Assembly: GCA_022841345.1 (NCBI GenBank)
Contig: JALHRR010000038.1
Location: 1 to 46,284 of the forward strand
From: Saprospiraceae bacterium
GTDB taxonomy: Bacteria; Bacteroidota; Bacteroidia; Chitinophagales; Saprospiraceae
DNA: 46,284 bases
Direction: 5' to 3'
A program made the translations under genes and the position numbers. The number at the start of each line of letters is the position of its first letter. Position 1 is the first letter of the stretch. This document shows positions 32,429 through 41,682 of this stretch, piece after piece. The notes under the pieces are model-generated. The model had not been told where the DNA came from. It ran no database searches and was given only the letters and a program-made list of their open reading frames with translations.

Positions 32429-34522
32429 CTATTTATTAACGATAATTTTCTGAACTGCTTCAGTATTCACTTGAAGGAAGTACACTCCAGTGTTCAGATT
32501 GTTAATATCTAAACGCTCAACTTCATTTACAGCGTCAAAGTTTTGTTGTAACACAACCTGGCCGATTGTATTCATAACAGTTACCTGTACTTTTTCACCT
32601 GTAAGGTGAGCCATATTGATATTTAGCTCGCTGCTCGCAGGATTAGGGAAAGCATTGATTGCAGAGTAAACGGAACCTTCTCCATTGCGGCTTGCAAAAT
32701 CAGAATTTAATGCAGCACCGGAGAATACTCCTGCACTACCAAACTCAACACTTCCAGTTATTGCAAGTTGAGAGTTGACATAGAAACCTACATTCAATGA
32801 TGCAGGTAAACCAGCGACAGTTACACTGTTAACCTGGGTCCAGGTAACTCCATTTGCAGAAATAGAAGAAGTGAAAACATCTCCAACTCTGGCAATACGG
32901 ACCCAATTATGCTTAGGAGCAGATAATTGTGAAACAGTGTGCGCACCATTTGCAACAGTACGTAACTCACGTGCAACTCTTGCTCCCAACTGAGTTTGTA
33001 AACCCACTTTACGAGCACCTGCAGTAAGTCCATCTCTAAATTGAACACCTCCAAATGTGAAACTTGTAAAAGTGTTTATGTCAGCAATTACATACCCATT
33101 TCCTGAAAGTGTTTGGTGTACGAAGTAAATTTTGTCAGCAGTAGTTGTTCCTACACCTGTAGTGGAAACGTTAAAACTACCATCACAATTTTCTATCCCA
33201 GCGCCTACAGCACCACCAATAGCAGTCACAGTCCAGGGAGCAGCAATAGGTGCAGGGCAAAGAGGTGCACATGAAGCATTCAAAGTAAATGTACCTGTGG
33301 CAGCACTAAATCCATGAACCAAAATACGGTAAGTAGTACCAGGTGTTGAAAGAAACTCAACCTGAGATTGAAGGCTGCAAAAATCATCATTTCCGGTTTG
33401 ACAAACCAATGCACCACATGTTCCAGTGTACACGGATAATTTTGTATCATAAGCAGCACCACAAAGGCTTAATGTAAAGACATCGCCATCACCAACGATA
33501 GTATACCATACACCAGGCGCAGTATTTGAAGTGATACATGTGGGTGCACTGTCAGCAGTTGCATTTACTGTAGTTCCGACAGTTGAACTTCCACAAGTAA
33601 TAGCTATAGCATTTGCACATGCGTCGTTAGCAGGAGGAGGAGGAGGTGGTGGTGTTCCACAAGATCCAGTTACATTTAAGGTAAAGGTACCTGAAGCAGA
33701 GAGGAAACCTGTTACATAAATATAATATTGTGTTCCGGCAACGCTCGTAAACGAAACTTCAGACTGAAGTCCACAGAAATCATCATTACCGCCTACACAA
33801 ACTAAACCAGCGCAAGTACCTGAAAAAACACCAATTTTGGTATCAAAGCTACTTCCACATAAGCTAGCAGTGATATTTCCACCACCGCCATATACTGTAT
33901 ACCATCTGCCAGGTCCTGTATTCAGTGCAGTTCCGCAAGTACCGACTACTGCATTAACTGGTTGACCAACTGTTGTACCTGTCACAGTAACGCCACAAGA
34001 AACTAATGTTGCTGTTGCGCAAGTTGAAGGTGGTGGAGGCGGAACACCTGCTGTAATGGAAATGGTTGTACCAGTTCCAGCACATGGACCCGCCGGAGCC
34101 GGCCAGGTGTCAACCATAATGTAGTAGGTAGTACCACCTGTCAACGAAATACCGTTTAAACTTTTAGTTGCTAATGAGCTGGATACACCTCCAACGCATG
34201 TTCCACCACTAGTAGGGCAACCTGCATAAACCATGATTGCTGTCCAGGTTTGACCATTGATTGAAATATCAATAACACCATTGGCAGCTGGAGTATAAAC
34301 AAGAAGCGCTTCTGTACCACCATAATAGGAAGCAGTAGCAGGAGCACACACTGCAGCATTTACAGATGTGATGTCATTCGCACCCGTACATGATAAAGTT
34401 GCATTGTATGGAATGGCACTTACTGTAGTAGCCTGAGGACAAGTAGTTGCCCCGGCCTGATTAACACTGATCGCAGCTATACAAAGCAGGACCATAGAGA
34501 AATTAAGTAATAATTGTTTCAT
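32429..34522 (-). CDS. Large secreted T9SS protein with PPC-like repeats and a lectin-like domain
   Basis: This 697-residue exported protein has a signal peptide (1-25). Three pre-peptidase C-terminal (PPC)-like beta-sandwich repeats follow at about 28-157, 168-286 and 302-415, separated by polyproline linkers (PPPPP at 161-165, seven P at 291-297). Repeats 2 and 3 share a GNDDFC-LQS core with paired cysteines. A region at about 429-597 (KHNWVRIARVGDVFTSSISANG) resembles concanavalin-like/DUF1349 domains, and a T9SS type A sorting domain ends the protein (FPNPASSELNI, NTGVYFLQVN). It is likely a surface adhesin or carbohydrate-binding protein without catalytic residues. It is richer in G+C and in alanine, glycine and threonine than its neighbours. 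A clear terminator follows. Confidence 0.87.
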   Translation of the reverse strand: MKQLLLNFSMVLLCIAAISVNQAGATTCPQATTVSAIPYNATLSCTGANDITSVNAAVCAPATASYYGGTEALLVYTPAANGVIDISINGQTWTAIMVYAGCPTSGGTCVGGVSSSLATKSLNGISLTGGTTYYIMVDTWPAPAGPCAGTGTTISITAGVPPPPPSTCATATLVSCGVTVTGTTVGQPVNAVVGTCGTALNTGPGRWYTVYGGGGNITASLCGSSFDTKIGVFSGTCAGLVCVGGNDDFCGLQSEVSFTSVAGTQYYIYVTGFLSASGTFTLNVTGSCGTPPPPPPPANDACANAIAITCGSSTVGTTVNATADSAPTCITSNTAPGVWYTIVGDGDVFTLSLCGAAYDTKLSVYTGTCGALVCQTGNDDFCSLQSQVEFLSTPGTTYRILVHGFSAATGTFTLNASCAPLCPAPIAAPWTVTAIGGAVGAGIENCDGSFNVSTTGVGTTTADKIYFVHQTLSGNGYVIADINTFTSFTFGGVQFRDGLTAGARKVGLQTQLGARVARELRTVANGAHTVSQLSAPKHNWVRIARVGDVFTSSISANGVTWTQVNSVTVAGLPASLNVGFYVNSQLAITGSVEFGSAGVFSGAALNSDFASRNGEGSVYSAINAFPNPASSELNINMAHLTGEKVQVTVMNTIGQVVLQQNFDAVNEVERLDINNLNTGVYFLQVNTEAVQKIIVNK

Positions 34523-35028
34523 AAAAAGAAAATTTGGTTATTATTAGTGAATCAAGTGTATACTAATTAAATGTGAAAACGGACTTTACCAAATGGGGGA
34601 AATGGTACAGCAATGTAACAGATTGCAAATTATCAGTCATCGTTTTCAGTTAGGTTATCATAAATACGTTGTAAAAGTAGAAATTATCTAATAAATAGTA
34701 CATAGTCTGCATAATATAATTTTGCCATGCAATTGAAATGTAAAATATTATAACTGTTAAGTGTTGGATTATCAATTGATTATTAATTCAGATTTTATTA
34801 ATTATGCAATAATATATATTTAAATAAATATCATAAATTACATAATTACAACCTTGCTGACTATTCTATTCTTGTTAAGTTGATTTTTTGGATTTAATCA
34901 AGCCATTTACCTCGTATCAAAAGCCCGAAATATATTGCATAATAAAGTATATAATTACATATAATATTCTGTTATAAAAATTGACAATTTTATCATCTTA
35001 TGTTTGCCGGAAAGCAACTGTGGTAAAT
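34523..35028. other. 506-bp AT-rich spacer without a recognised gene
   Basis: This lies between dnaG (ending at 35029) and the start of the T9SS gene, both on the minus strand. It is very AT-rich, especially 34720-34980, with runs such as ATATATATTT. It must hold the promoter of the T9SS gene. I find no perfect TAnnTTTG box, only a weak TTTG...TTAATTAG arrangement, and no terminator hairpin, tRNA or plausible ORF. Confidence 0.6.
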
Positions 35029-36984
35029 CTAGGGAATCACAGTTCTCAATGCATTAGTTATTTCAATTCTCGTTTGCAACAACTTTTGATGAACCTGCAT
35101 TAAAATAAGTGTATCCTCTTCATTTTCGGCCTGAGCGGATTCCACAATCTTCTGCTGATTTTCTTTTAGTTTCCTGTTAAATTTTTTGAGCTTAAAACGA
35201 AGTATAGACTGTGTAGCATCATTGTAAAAGTTTTTATCCGGATAGGGCTGTGTCTGCAAAAATAACTGCCATCGCTTTTCCCAGTTTTCACTGTACTCAT
35301 ATGGGGAAATCAACAGATCCATTGCCAGACCCTGCAATTCTTTATCTTCATGATTGAGATAGTATTCAGGTTGTATCACTGTTCCTTTTTCCATTGCCTG
35401 AATACTCACCTCTAAAAGTTTCCGGTAAAGTGGCTGATCAATGGTATCCAATGCATCCTCCATATTAGAAAGTATCAATTCAGCTATGCTATGTTGCTCT
35501 TCTTCCAAATCAAAGGTTTGGTCAGCATATGCGACAAGTATCCTGATTAAATCTCTTTCCTGAATTTCGTGCGTGTCTGATATAACTTTGAATGGAACGC
35601 TTTCAGGATTACCGGCCTCCATAGCCTGACGCTGCTCTTCATCCAGTGTCAATCTGTTCTCAGGTCTGTTTCTCTTTTGTTGCTGATAAATTGCCTTTTT
35701 CAATAATTGATTTAATTCCCTTACAAGCAAGGTTTCATCCATATCAAAGAGACTTGCACACTCTCTGAGGTACAATGATCTTTTGATGGTGTCAGGAATT
35801 TTAGAAATGCTTTCCAAAACATCTTTAATCAGTGCAGCTTTTCTTATTGGATCATTTTTGGAGTCCTCTGAAAGTGTTTTAGCTTTGAATGTTATAAAAT
35901 CACTTGCATTCTGCTCCAGATAATTCAAAAATCCCTCGGCGCCAGATTCTCTGATGAATGAATCAGGGTCATGCTTTCCGGGCAGTAAAACAATTTTCAC
36001 ATTCATATCCTGCTCCAGCACCATATCCAGGCCTCTTAATGCTGCTTTAATCCCCGCCGGATCTCCATCGTATAATATGGTGACGTTTTGAGTAAACCTG
36101 TGTATGAGCTTAATTTGCTCTTCTGTCAGTGCTGTTCCGGATGAGGCGACCACATGTTCGATTCCTGACTGTGCCATGGCAAGCACATCGGTGTATCCCT
36201 CCACAATGATACAATTATCCATCTTTCGGATGGCTTGCCTGGCTTGATAAAGCCCGTACAAAACCTTACTCTTCTTATATATCTCGGATTCAGGTGAATT
36301 GATATACTTTGGCGAATTCTCTGATTTAACCAAAATTCTTCCTGCAAATGCAACCGGTCTTCCACTGATATCGTGAATGGTAAACATCACACGATCATTA
36401 AAAAAGTCATTCCCATATTTATTGACCAGACCCAGTTCCTGCAGATGATCCTCCGGAAATCCATCCAGCTTCGCTTTCCTGGCAAAACTATCCCGCTCTT
36501 TTGAAGCGTATCCTAATTGAAATTTTCGAATGGTGGTATCCAGAAAGCCGCGTTCCTTAAAATATGACATGCCGATATTCTTCCCTTCCTGTGTCTCCCA
36601 AAGTTCCTGTTCATAGTGCTTTCTGGAATAGGCAGCAATTTCCAGAAGTTTCTCTCTGTGCTGCATCTCCACTTTTTGCTCCGGAGAAGCATCCACTTCT
36701 TCGAGTGTAATATTATACTTGTCCGCAATATATCTTATGGCTTCAGGAAATGACATTTGCTCATGTTCCATTAAAAACTGGACAGAATTGCCTCCTTTGC
36801 CACATCCAAAGCACTTAAAATAATTTCCTGTTACGTTTACATTAAATGAAGGTGACTTTTCATTGTGAAAAGGACAAAGGCCCAGCATGTTTGCACCTCT
36901 TTTGCGCAGACGAACAAAATCACCTACGATGTCCTCAATTCGGGCAGCATCCAAAACTCGTTCTACTGAAGCAGGCGCTATCAT
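35029..36984 (-). CDS. dnaG: DNA primase
   Basis: DnaG makes RNA primers at the replication fork. The 651-residue protein has the CHC2 zinc finger (C37, H40, C58, C61, in LCPFHNEK and FKCFGCGKGG). The TOPRIM domain follows with the VEGYTDVLAMAQSG and LYDGDPAGIKAALRG motifs. The C-terminal part (about 430-651) is helical and binds DnaB in the family. I chose the ATG at 36984 because its protein begins MIAPASVERVLDAARIEDIV, typical of DnaG; the frame extends upstream but overlaps dapB. The ATG overlaps the dapB stop by ATGA, suggesting translational coupling. Confidence 0.95.
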   Translation of the reverse strand: MIAPASVERVLDAARIEDIVGDFVRLRKRGANMLGLCPFHNEKSPSFNVNVTGNYFKCFGCGKGGNSVQFLMEHEQMSFPEAIRYIADKYNITLEEVDASPEQKVEMQHREKLLEIAAYSRKHYEQELWETQEGKNIGMSYFKERGFLDTTIRKFQLGYASKERDSFARKAKLDGFPEDHLQELGLVNKYGNDFFNDRVMFTIHDISGRPVAFAGRILVKSENSPKYINSPESEIYKKSKVLYGLYQARQAIRKMDNCIIVEGYTDVLAMAQSGIEHVVASSGTALTEEQIKLIHRFTQNVTILYDGDPAGIKAALRGLDMVLEQDMNVKIVLLPGKHDPDSFIRESGAEGFLNYLEQNASDFITFKAKTLSEDSKNDPIRKAALIKDVLESISKIPDTIKRSLYLRECASLFDMDETLLVRELNQLLKKAIYQQQKRNRPENRLTLDEEQRQAMEAGNPESVPFKVISDTHEIQERDLIRILVAYADQTFDLEEEQHSIAELILSNMEDALDTIDQPLYRKLLEVSIQAMEKGTVIQPEYYLNHEDKELQGLAMDLLISPYEYSENWEKRWQLFLQTQPYPDKNFYNDATQSILRFKLKKFNRKLKENQQKIVESAQAENEEDTLILMQVHQKLLQTRIEITNALRTVIP

Positions 36985-37721
36985 TCTACTGGTTTGATCA
37001 ATTCCAATAAAACATCTCTCATGGTGTAAACACCTTTTCTTCCCTGAATCCATTCCGATGCAATTAGCACTCCATTTGTAAAACCCATCCTGGAATGCGC
37101 TTCGTGGCTAATTGTAATGCGATCATCAGCTGAATTCCATTCTACCTCGTGTATCCCAAATACTTCGCCTTCCCTTTTACAATAAACTGGCAGTGAGTCT
37201 CCCTCTTGAAGATCATTTTCTGCAAAGTGCCAGGTTTTATAAAAAGGATTTTGACTGATAATTCCATTTATTAATGTGGTGGCTGTTCCACTGGGTGCAT
37301 CGAGCTTATGTATATGGTGTGTTTCTGTCACTTTACCTGCAAAAGACGGGAATCTGCCGGCAAAATTAGCGAGCAGTGAATTCAATTCAAATAAAATATT
37401 TACTCCTATGCTAAAGTTGGAAGCATACATAAAAGTTCCATTCTTTGTCAGTACATAATTCTGCAGCTTAGGTAAATCATCGTACCAGCCCGTTGTTCCT
37501 GTAACTACAGGATATCCCATATCAATCAGTTTTTTTATATTCTGAACAGCAGCATGTGGTTGAGTGAATTCAATCACTACATCCACAGGAATTGCCAGGT
37601 AATCTACGATTTCCCAGTCTGATTCAGTTTTAATGATCCAGGAAATTTCATGACCTGCTGAAGTCGCCCGGGATTCAATGGATTTACCCATTCTGCCATA
37701 CCCAACTAATCCAATCTTCAT
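36981..37721 (-). CDS. dapB: 4-hydroxy-tetrahydrodipicolinate reductase
   Basis: DapB reduces the dihydrodipicolinate precursor in lysine and diaminopimelate synthesis, and so feeds peptidoglycan. The 246-residue protein has the Rossmann motif GYGRMG (7-12), the catalytic HHIHK (H135, H136, K139) followed by LDAPSGTA, and TGTTGWY near 74-80. It is shorter than E. coli DapB (273), as is usual in Bacteroidota. It is the first gene of a coupled pair with dnaG (stop/start overlap of 4 bases). The upstream 299 bases lead to the divergent hemE gene. Confidence 0.95.
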   Translation of the reverse strand: MKIGLVGYGRMGKSIESRATSAGHEISWIIKTESDWEIVDYLAIPVDVVIEFTQPHAAVQNIKKLIDMGYPVVTGTTGWYDDLPKLQNYVLTKNGTFMYASNFSIGVNILFELNSLLANFAGRFPSFAGKVTETHHIHKLDAPSGTATTLINGIISQNPFYKTWHFAENDLQEGDSLPVYCKREGEVFGIHEVEWNSADDRITISHEAHSRMGFTNGVLIASEWIQGRKGVYTMRDVLLELIKPVE

Positions 37722-37848
37722 TTGTTTCTCATTTTTTTGAACATTGTATTCTCATTGCAATCAATATTTAATATGTCAGGGCTGTGTCAGCTTTTAATGA
37801 TTTTGATTCAAACGAAAATGAACTTGGATAAACTCTATCTGAAATTGC

Positions 37849-37856
37849 TAATTTTG
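37849..37856 (+). promoter_or_regulatory. Putative -7 box (TAATTTTG) upstream of hemE
   Basis: TAATTTTG is a perfect TAnnTTTG match. TTGG at 37824-37827 lies 21 bp upstream and could be the -33 element. A leader of about 158 bases before the ATG at 38021 would follow, which is long; another promoter nearer the gene cannot be excluded. Confidence 0.38.
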
Positions 37857-38020
37857 CGCCCTGATTTGGAAGTGCAAGTTACAAAGTATCGAAATAGAAT
37901 GATGCTTTGTATAGATATTGGAGTCATCTACGTCAATCAATTAAGTAGTCAATTATTAAAGTATTAATTTAATAAGAATTTCTATGTTATTGAATTTCAA
38001 TTCATTCATGAAATTATTTT

Positions 38021-39055
38021 ATGAAATATAAAAATGATATTTTTCTTCAAACTGTAAGAGGAGAGGAGGTACCCCGTCCTCCGGTATGGCTAATGCGCCA
38101 GGCAGGTCGTATCTTACCTCAATACCGGGAATTGCGGGCATCACTCAAAGATTTCAAAGAATTGGTTGAAACACCTGATAAAGCTGCTGAAGTAACCATT
38201 CAGCCTATTGATGAACTCGGAGTTGATGCAGCCATTATTTTTTCGGATATCCTGGTTATTCCGGAGGCTTTAGGGTTAACTTATCAAATGGAAGAAAAGC
38301 TCGGGCCCTATTTCCCCAGAGTTATTTCATCGGAATCTGATATTAAATCATTGTATAGCGCTGAAGATGCCGAATCTCGCTTGCATTATGTGTATGAAGC
38401 TATCACGCTTACAGTTCGACAGTTAGAAAGTAGAGTGCCTTTGATAGGATTTTGCGGGGCGCCCTGGACCATTCTGGCTTATATGATTGAAGGAAAAGGA
38501 AGTAAGACCTTCTCACAAGCCAAGAAGTTTCTGTACACCGAACCATTACTGGCAGAAATGCTTTTGGATAAAATTACGGAAGCTTCCATATTATACCTTA
38601 AGCAACAAGTGAAGGCAGGAGCCGCCCATTTACAAATTTTTGATTCCTGGGCAGGCTTACTGAGTTCTGAACAATATGCACATTTCTCTACGAAATATAT
38701 TGGCAGGATTTGTTCAGCGATTGATGATGTGGGTATTACTGTGTTTGCAAAAGGGGCTATTAATGCTTTGAGTGATTTTGCAAAATTGGATTGTAAGGTA
38801 ATTGGTCTGGACTGGACAATGGAACCTGATTTTGCAAGGTCAAAAGTTGGAGATCATATGGTCTTTCAGGGAAACCTGGATCCATGTGTTCTGTATGCAT
38901 CTCCGGATAGTATCAGAGATTATACCATTGACATGATCAGTAGATTTGGCAAAAAACATATCGCCAATCTTGGTCACGGAGTATATCCTGACACTCCGCT
39001 GGAGAATGTGAAAGTCTTTGTAAATACTGTTAAAGAATTCACTTACAATACATAA
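38021..39055 (+). CDS. hemE: Uroporphyrinogen decarboxylase
   Basis: HemE removes the four acetate carboxyls of uroporphyrinogen III to give coproporphyrinogen III in haem synthesis. The 344-residue protein has the N-terminal [12 protein letters not shown] (19-30) that binds the substrate propionates, the [18 protein letters not shown] segment (with the key aspartate), [16 protein letters not shown], and the C-terminal [15 protein letters not shown]. Length is normal. It is divergent from dapB and upstream of accD on the same strand, with a 165-base gap that contains an inverted-repeat structure. Haem is needed for the PepSY-type and respiratory proteins, but this is general. Confidence 0.96.
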   Translation: MKYKNDIFLQTVRGEEVPRPPVWLMRQAGRILPQYRELRASLKDFKELVETPDKAAEVTIQPIDELGVDAAIIFSDILVIPEALGLTYQMEEKLGPYFPRVISSESDIKSLYSAEDAESRLHYVYEAITLTVRQLESRVPLIGFCGAPWTILAYMIEGKGSKTFSQAKKFLYTEPLLAEMLLDKITEASILYLKQQVKAGAAHLQIFDSWAGLLSSEQYAHFSTKYIGRICSAIDDVGITVFAKGAINALSDFAKLDCKVIGLDWTMEPDFARSKVGDHMVFQGNLDPCVLYASPDSIRDYTIDMISRFGKKHIANLGHGVYPDTPLENVKVFVNTVKEFTYNT

Positions 39056-39088
39056 CAGATAATCAATCAGTTAATGTAATGAAGCCTT

Positions 39089-39196
39089 GAGTGATTGTCC
39101 GGGAGGAAGGGCCTGATTCAAAATAAATCAGGCCAAGGATGCAGACAGTTATCATTTTTATTTAACTTTGATCCCTATCCCACGGACAATCCACTC
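39089..39196 (+). repeat. Inverted-repeat element with internal hairpin upstream of accD
   Basis: GAGTGATTGTCCG (39089-39101) pairs with CGGACAATCCACTC (39183-39196) over 13 bp with one bulged base. Inside it, GGCCTGATT (39110-39118) pairs with AATCAGGCC (39126-39134) across a 7-base loop. There is no T-run, so it is not a standard terminator. It could be a structured leader RNA, an operator pair or a small mobile remnant. A -7-like box (39163-39170) lies inside the outer arms. Confidence 0.65.
39163..39170 (+). promoter_or_regulatory. Putative -7 box (TAACTTTG) of accD
   Basis: TAACTTTG is a perfect TAnnTTTG match, 50 bases before the ATG at 39221. It is inside the outer inverted repeat, so if it is used the element would not be transcribed as a whole. 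No clear -33 match. Confidence 0.42.
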
Positions 39197-39220
39197 TTTC
39201 ATATTCTAAAAAACGAATGA

Positions 39221-40114
39221 ATGGGTTGGTTTAAAAGACTTAAAGACGGAATTCAAACCGCCACTGAGCACAAACGCGAAGTGCCGGATGGCTTGTGGTA
39301 CAACTGCAAGCAATGCAAACAGACTTGCACCGCAAAAGAACTTCGGGAGAATATGTATGTCTGTCCCAGTTGCGAATTTCACACAAGAATTGGATCTGAA
39401 GAATATTTCGATGTCATATTTGATGGAAATAAATATGATGAATTATTTGCTGATTTAAGATCAGTGGATATGTTACAATTTGTAGATGTAAAGTCATACT
39501 CGGAGCGTTTAAACGATGCCTACAAAAAGACTGACCTTAATGATGCTATCGCAGTAGCTATTGGAAGAGTCAATAAAAAGCCATTGTGTATAGCTTGTAT
39601 GGACTTCAAATTTATCGGTGGAAGTATGGGCTCGGTAATGGGTGAGAAGATTGCTTTATCCATTGATTATTGCCTGAAAAAGAAAGTTCCGCTGATGATT
39701 ATCTCCAAATCAGGAGGGGCCAGAATGATGGAATCTGCATATTCATTGATGCAAATGGCAAAAACATCAGCCAAATTAACCCAATTAGCCGCTGCCGGCA
39801 TTCCTTATTTCTCCATGATGACGGATCCCACAACAGGAGGTGTAACTGCATCTTTTGCTATGTTGGGAGATATCAATATGTCTGAACCGGGTGCATTAAT
39901 CGGCTTTGCAGGACCGAGGGTAATAAAAGAAACAATCAAAAGAGATTTACCGGAGAATTTTCAGACTGCTGAGTATGTCCTTGAAACCGGATTTTTGGAT
40001 TTGATCGTTCACAGAAAAGAACTGAAGAATACACTTGATGAATTGTTAGTAATATTTAACATTCAGCCTTCAAGCCGTATAATCTTAAGTTCACTGCGAA
40101 GAGGGTCTAAATGA
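39221..40114 (+). CDS. accD: Acetyl-CoA carboxylase carboxyltransferase subunit beta
   Basis: AccD, with AccA, transfers the carboxyl group from carboxybiotin to acetyl-CoA to form malonyl-CoA, the first step of fatty-acid synthesis. The 297-residue protein has the N-terminal four-cysteine zinc finger (C29, C32, C48, C51) and the carboxyltransferase core (FKFIGGSMGSVMGEK, SKSGGARMMESAYSL, TDPTTGGVTASFAML, GFAGPRVIKETI). Length is normal. accA, accB and accC are not adjacent. The last 52 bases overlap the 3' end of the convergent bshC gene, so both C termini are encoded by the same DNA on opposite strands. Confidence 0.96.
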   Translation: MGWFKRLKDGIQTATEHKREVPDGLWYNCKQCKQTCTAKELRENMYVCPSCEFHTRIGSEEYFDVIFDGNKYDELFADLRSVDMLQFVDVKSYSERLNDAYKKTDLNDAIAVAIGRVNKKPLCIACMDFKFIGGSMGSVMGEKIALSIDYCLKKKVPLMIISKSGGARMMESAYSLMQMAKTSAKLTQLAAAGIPYFSMMTDPTTGGVTASFAMLGDINMSEPGALIGFAGPRVIKETIKRDLPENFQTAEYVLETGFLDLIVHRKELKNTLDELLVIFNIQPSSRIILSSLRRGSK

Positions 40115-41661
40115 TCCAATAAAGTATCAAAAAAGCCGGGACCGAATTTTAAATAGTACGACATGAAATTTTCATGCCTTTCCTGCAATTGCTGATCAGG
40201 AAACATCTTTTCTTTCACTTGTCGGATTTGATTGATCCTTACCTCATTATTTTGCTTTTCGGCCCGTTTGATACGGCCCTCAAGTTGTTCCAGTGTTTTT
40301 AGAATCCGTATTTTTTCTGCTTCAAATGCCGCTTTCAAAGTTACGTCAGCTTTAGACCCTTTTGTTACTATCAGATCCAACAAACTATCAATGGCTGCTT
40401 TTTCCTGGTCTATTTCAATATGATCTTTTAAATTATTTTCCAGAAAATATGATATAATCACATCAATATCAGAGAAGTAAATATCGGTGCTTAATGTAGT
40501 TTTTTCCAATTTTACTGCAGTTCCGGCATCGAGTAATAATACAGAATCCCTTCTGATAAGCGTCGGGTAGAAGACATTTAACGCTTCGAAATGAGCTTTT
40601 CGCTCCAGCCAGTAAGCCAATTCACCACCACCACCAATGTATGCAACATTAGGTAAGCTAAACTCCTGATAAACAGGTCTTACATTGACATTTGGGCTAA
40701 ACTTTTCCGGCGAAGAGTCAATCTCCTTTGCCATTTCTTCAGGGGTAAAAAGCTGCCCTGATTGTTGAAGTCTAAAGTTCTCCTCTTCCCGTTCGATTCG
40801 CTCTCTGTATCCATTCCCCAAATAGAAGAAATTAATGGGTCTTACAAAAGTGGCAGCTTTAAAACCGGCTTTTGTTATATTTTCCTGTATGGGAACAATA
40901 TATTTCTGAGCTGTTTCATTGAAAATTTCATCATAAATGATGGCTTTAAATTCATTCTTCAGAATAGAATCATCCATATCCAAAATCACAAGTCCATATT
41001 CACCAAATAGTTCGTGAATAAACAATCGGGTAGCCTGCCCATAAGTCCTGTATCCACTAAATGCATTTTGAACACGGGTTAATAAAGTTTCAGCATTGAC
41101 TGATCCTCCCAAAGTTTCCTTCAGTTCGGCAATAACTTCATCTATTCCTTCCAGGCTGAATCTGCCACAGGCACCGGCCTGCTCAGTTTCCCAGACAATT
41201 TTTTTACCAAATAAATGCAAGTGATTGATTTCTTCTACATCATGATCTTCAGCTCCCAGTATGAATACGGGGACATACCTATAATCCGACTGATCAGCAT
41301 TTAATTGATGACTTAGCTTGATCGTACTGAGAATCTTATAAACAGTAAATAAAGGACCCAGGAATAAACAGGGCTGATGAGCTGTGATCAGTGTAAATGA
41401 ATTCTCCAGCAATAATGCCTCCAAATTAGACTGTAGCAGGGGAGATACTGATAAATTTTGATATTGATTGGTCAACACTTCATTCAATAAGTTTCTGTTG
41501 ACGGGGTAGTTTTTTCTTGCTTCTGTGGCTTTCTTAAGACCGTCTGTATTTGGATCAAATTGATAAAATGATCTCAGAACAGCATCTTGCCTGGAATATG
41601 CAGCGTCTAATTTGCTGAAAGCTGAAACTTTGTCAAAAGGGAAATACTCTGTAGAATTCAC
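40063..41661 (-). CDS. bshC: Bacillithiol synthase (cysteine-adding enzyme)
   Basis: BshC adds cysteine to glucosaminyl-malate, the last step in making the thiol bacillithiol, the glutathione substitute of Firmicutes and many Bacteroidota. The 532-residue protein has the N-terminal STEYFPFDKVSAFSKLD, the LITAHQPCLFLGPLFTVYKI segment (visible as TAHQPCLFLGP), the EDHDVEEINHLHLFG motif and VAYIGGGGELAYWLERK. Residues about 465-520 form the C-terminal coiled coil typical of BshC. bshA and bshB are not in the window. It is 21 bases downstream of the outer-membrane barrel gene and its 3' end overlaps accD antisense by 52 bases. Confidence 0.94.
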   Translation of the reverse strand: MNSTEYFPFDKVSAFSKLDAAYSRQDAVLRSFYQFDPNTDGLKKATEARKNYPVNRNLLNEVLTNQYQNLSVSPLLQSNLEALLLENSFTLITAHQPCLFLGPLFTVYKILSTIKLSHQLNADQSDYRYVPVFILGAEDHDVEEINHLHLFGKKIVWETEQAGACGRFSLEGIDEVIAELKETLGGSVNAETLLTRVQNAFSGYRTYGQATRLFIHELFGEYGLVILDMDDSILKNEFKAIIYDEIFNETAQKYIVPIQENITKAGFKAATFVRPINFFYLGNGYRERIEREEENFRLQQSGQLFTPEEMAKEIDSSPEKFSPNVNVRPVYQEFSLPNVAYIGGGGELAYWLERKAHFEALNVFYPTLIRRDSVLLLDAGTAVKLEKTTLSTDIYFSDIDVIISYFLENNLKDHIEIDQEKAAIDSLLDLIVTKGSKADVTLKAAFEAEKIRILKTLEQLEGRIKRAEKQNNEVRINQIRQVKEKMFPDQQLQERHENFMSYYLKFGPGFFDTLLDHLDPLRSELKIIRLEG

Positions 41662-41682
41662 TTATATGGGGGTAAAAATGAT

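Noticed and set aside
34523-35028. Possible small RNA or origin in the AT-rich spacer
   Set aside because: I found no stable hairpin, DnaA-box cluster (TTATCCACA) or T-run terminator, only low-complexity AT sequence.
36985-37053. 23-residue N-terminal extension of DnaG
   Set aside because: It overlaps the 3' end of dapB, and the DnaG family starts at MIAPASVER, matching the ATG at 36984 that overlaps the dapB stop.
37722-37967. 81-residue open frame upstream of hemE
   Set aside because: It has no recognisable sequence, overlaps the likely promoter and leader of hemE, and lacks the codon pattern of neighbouring genes.
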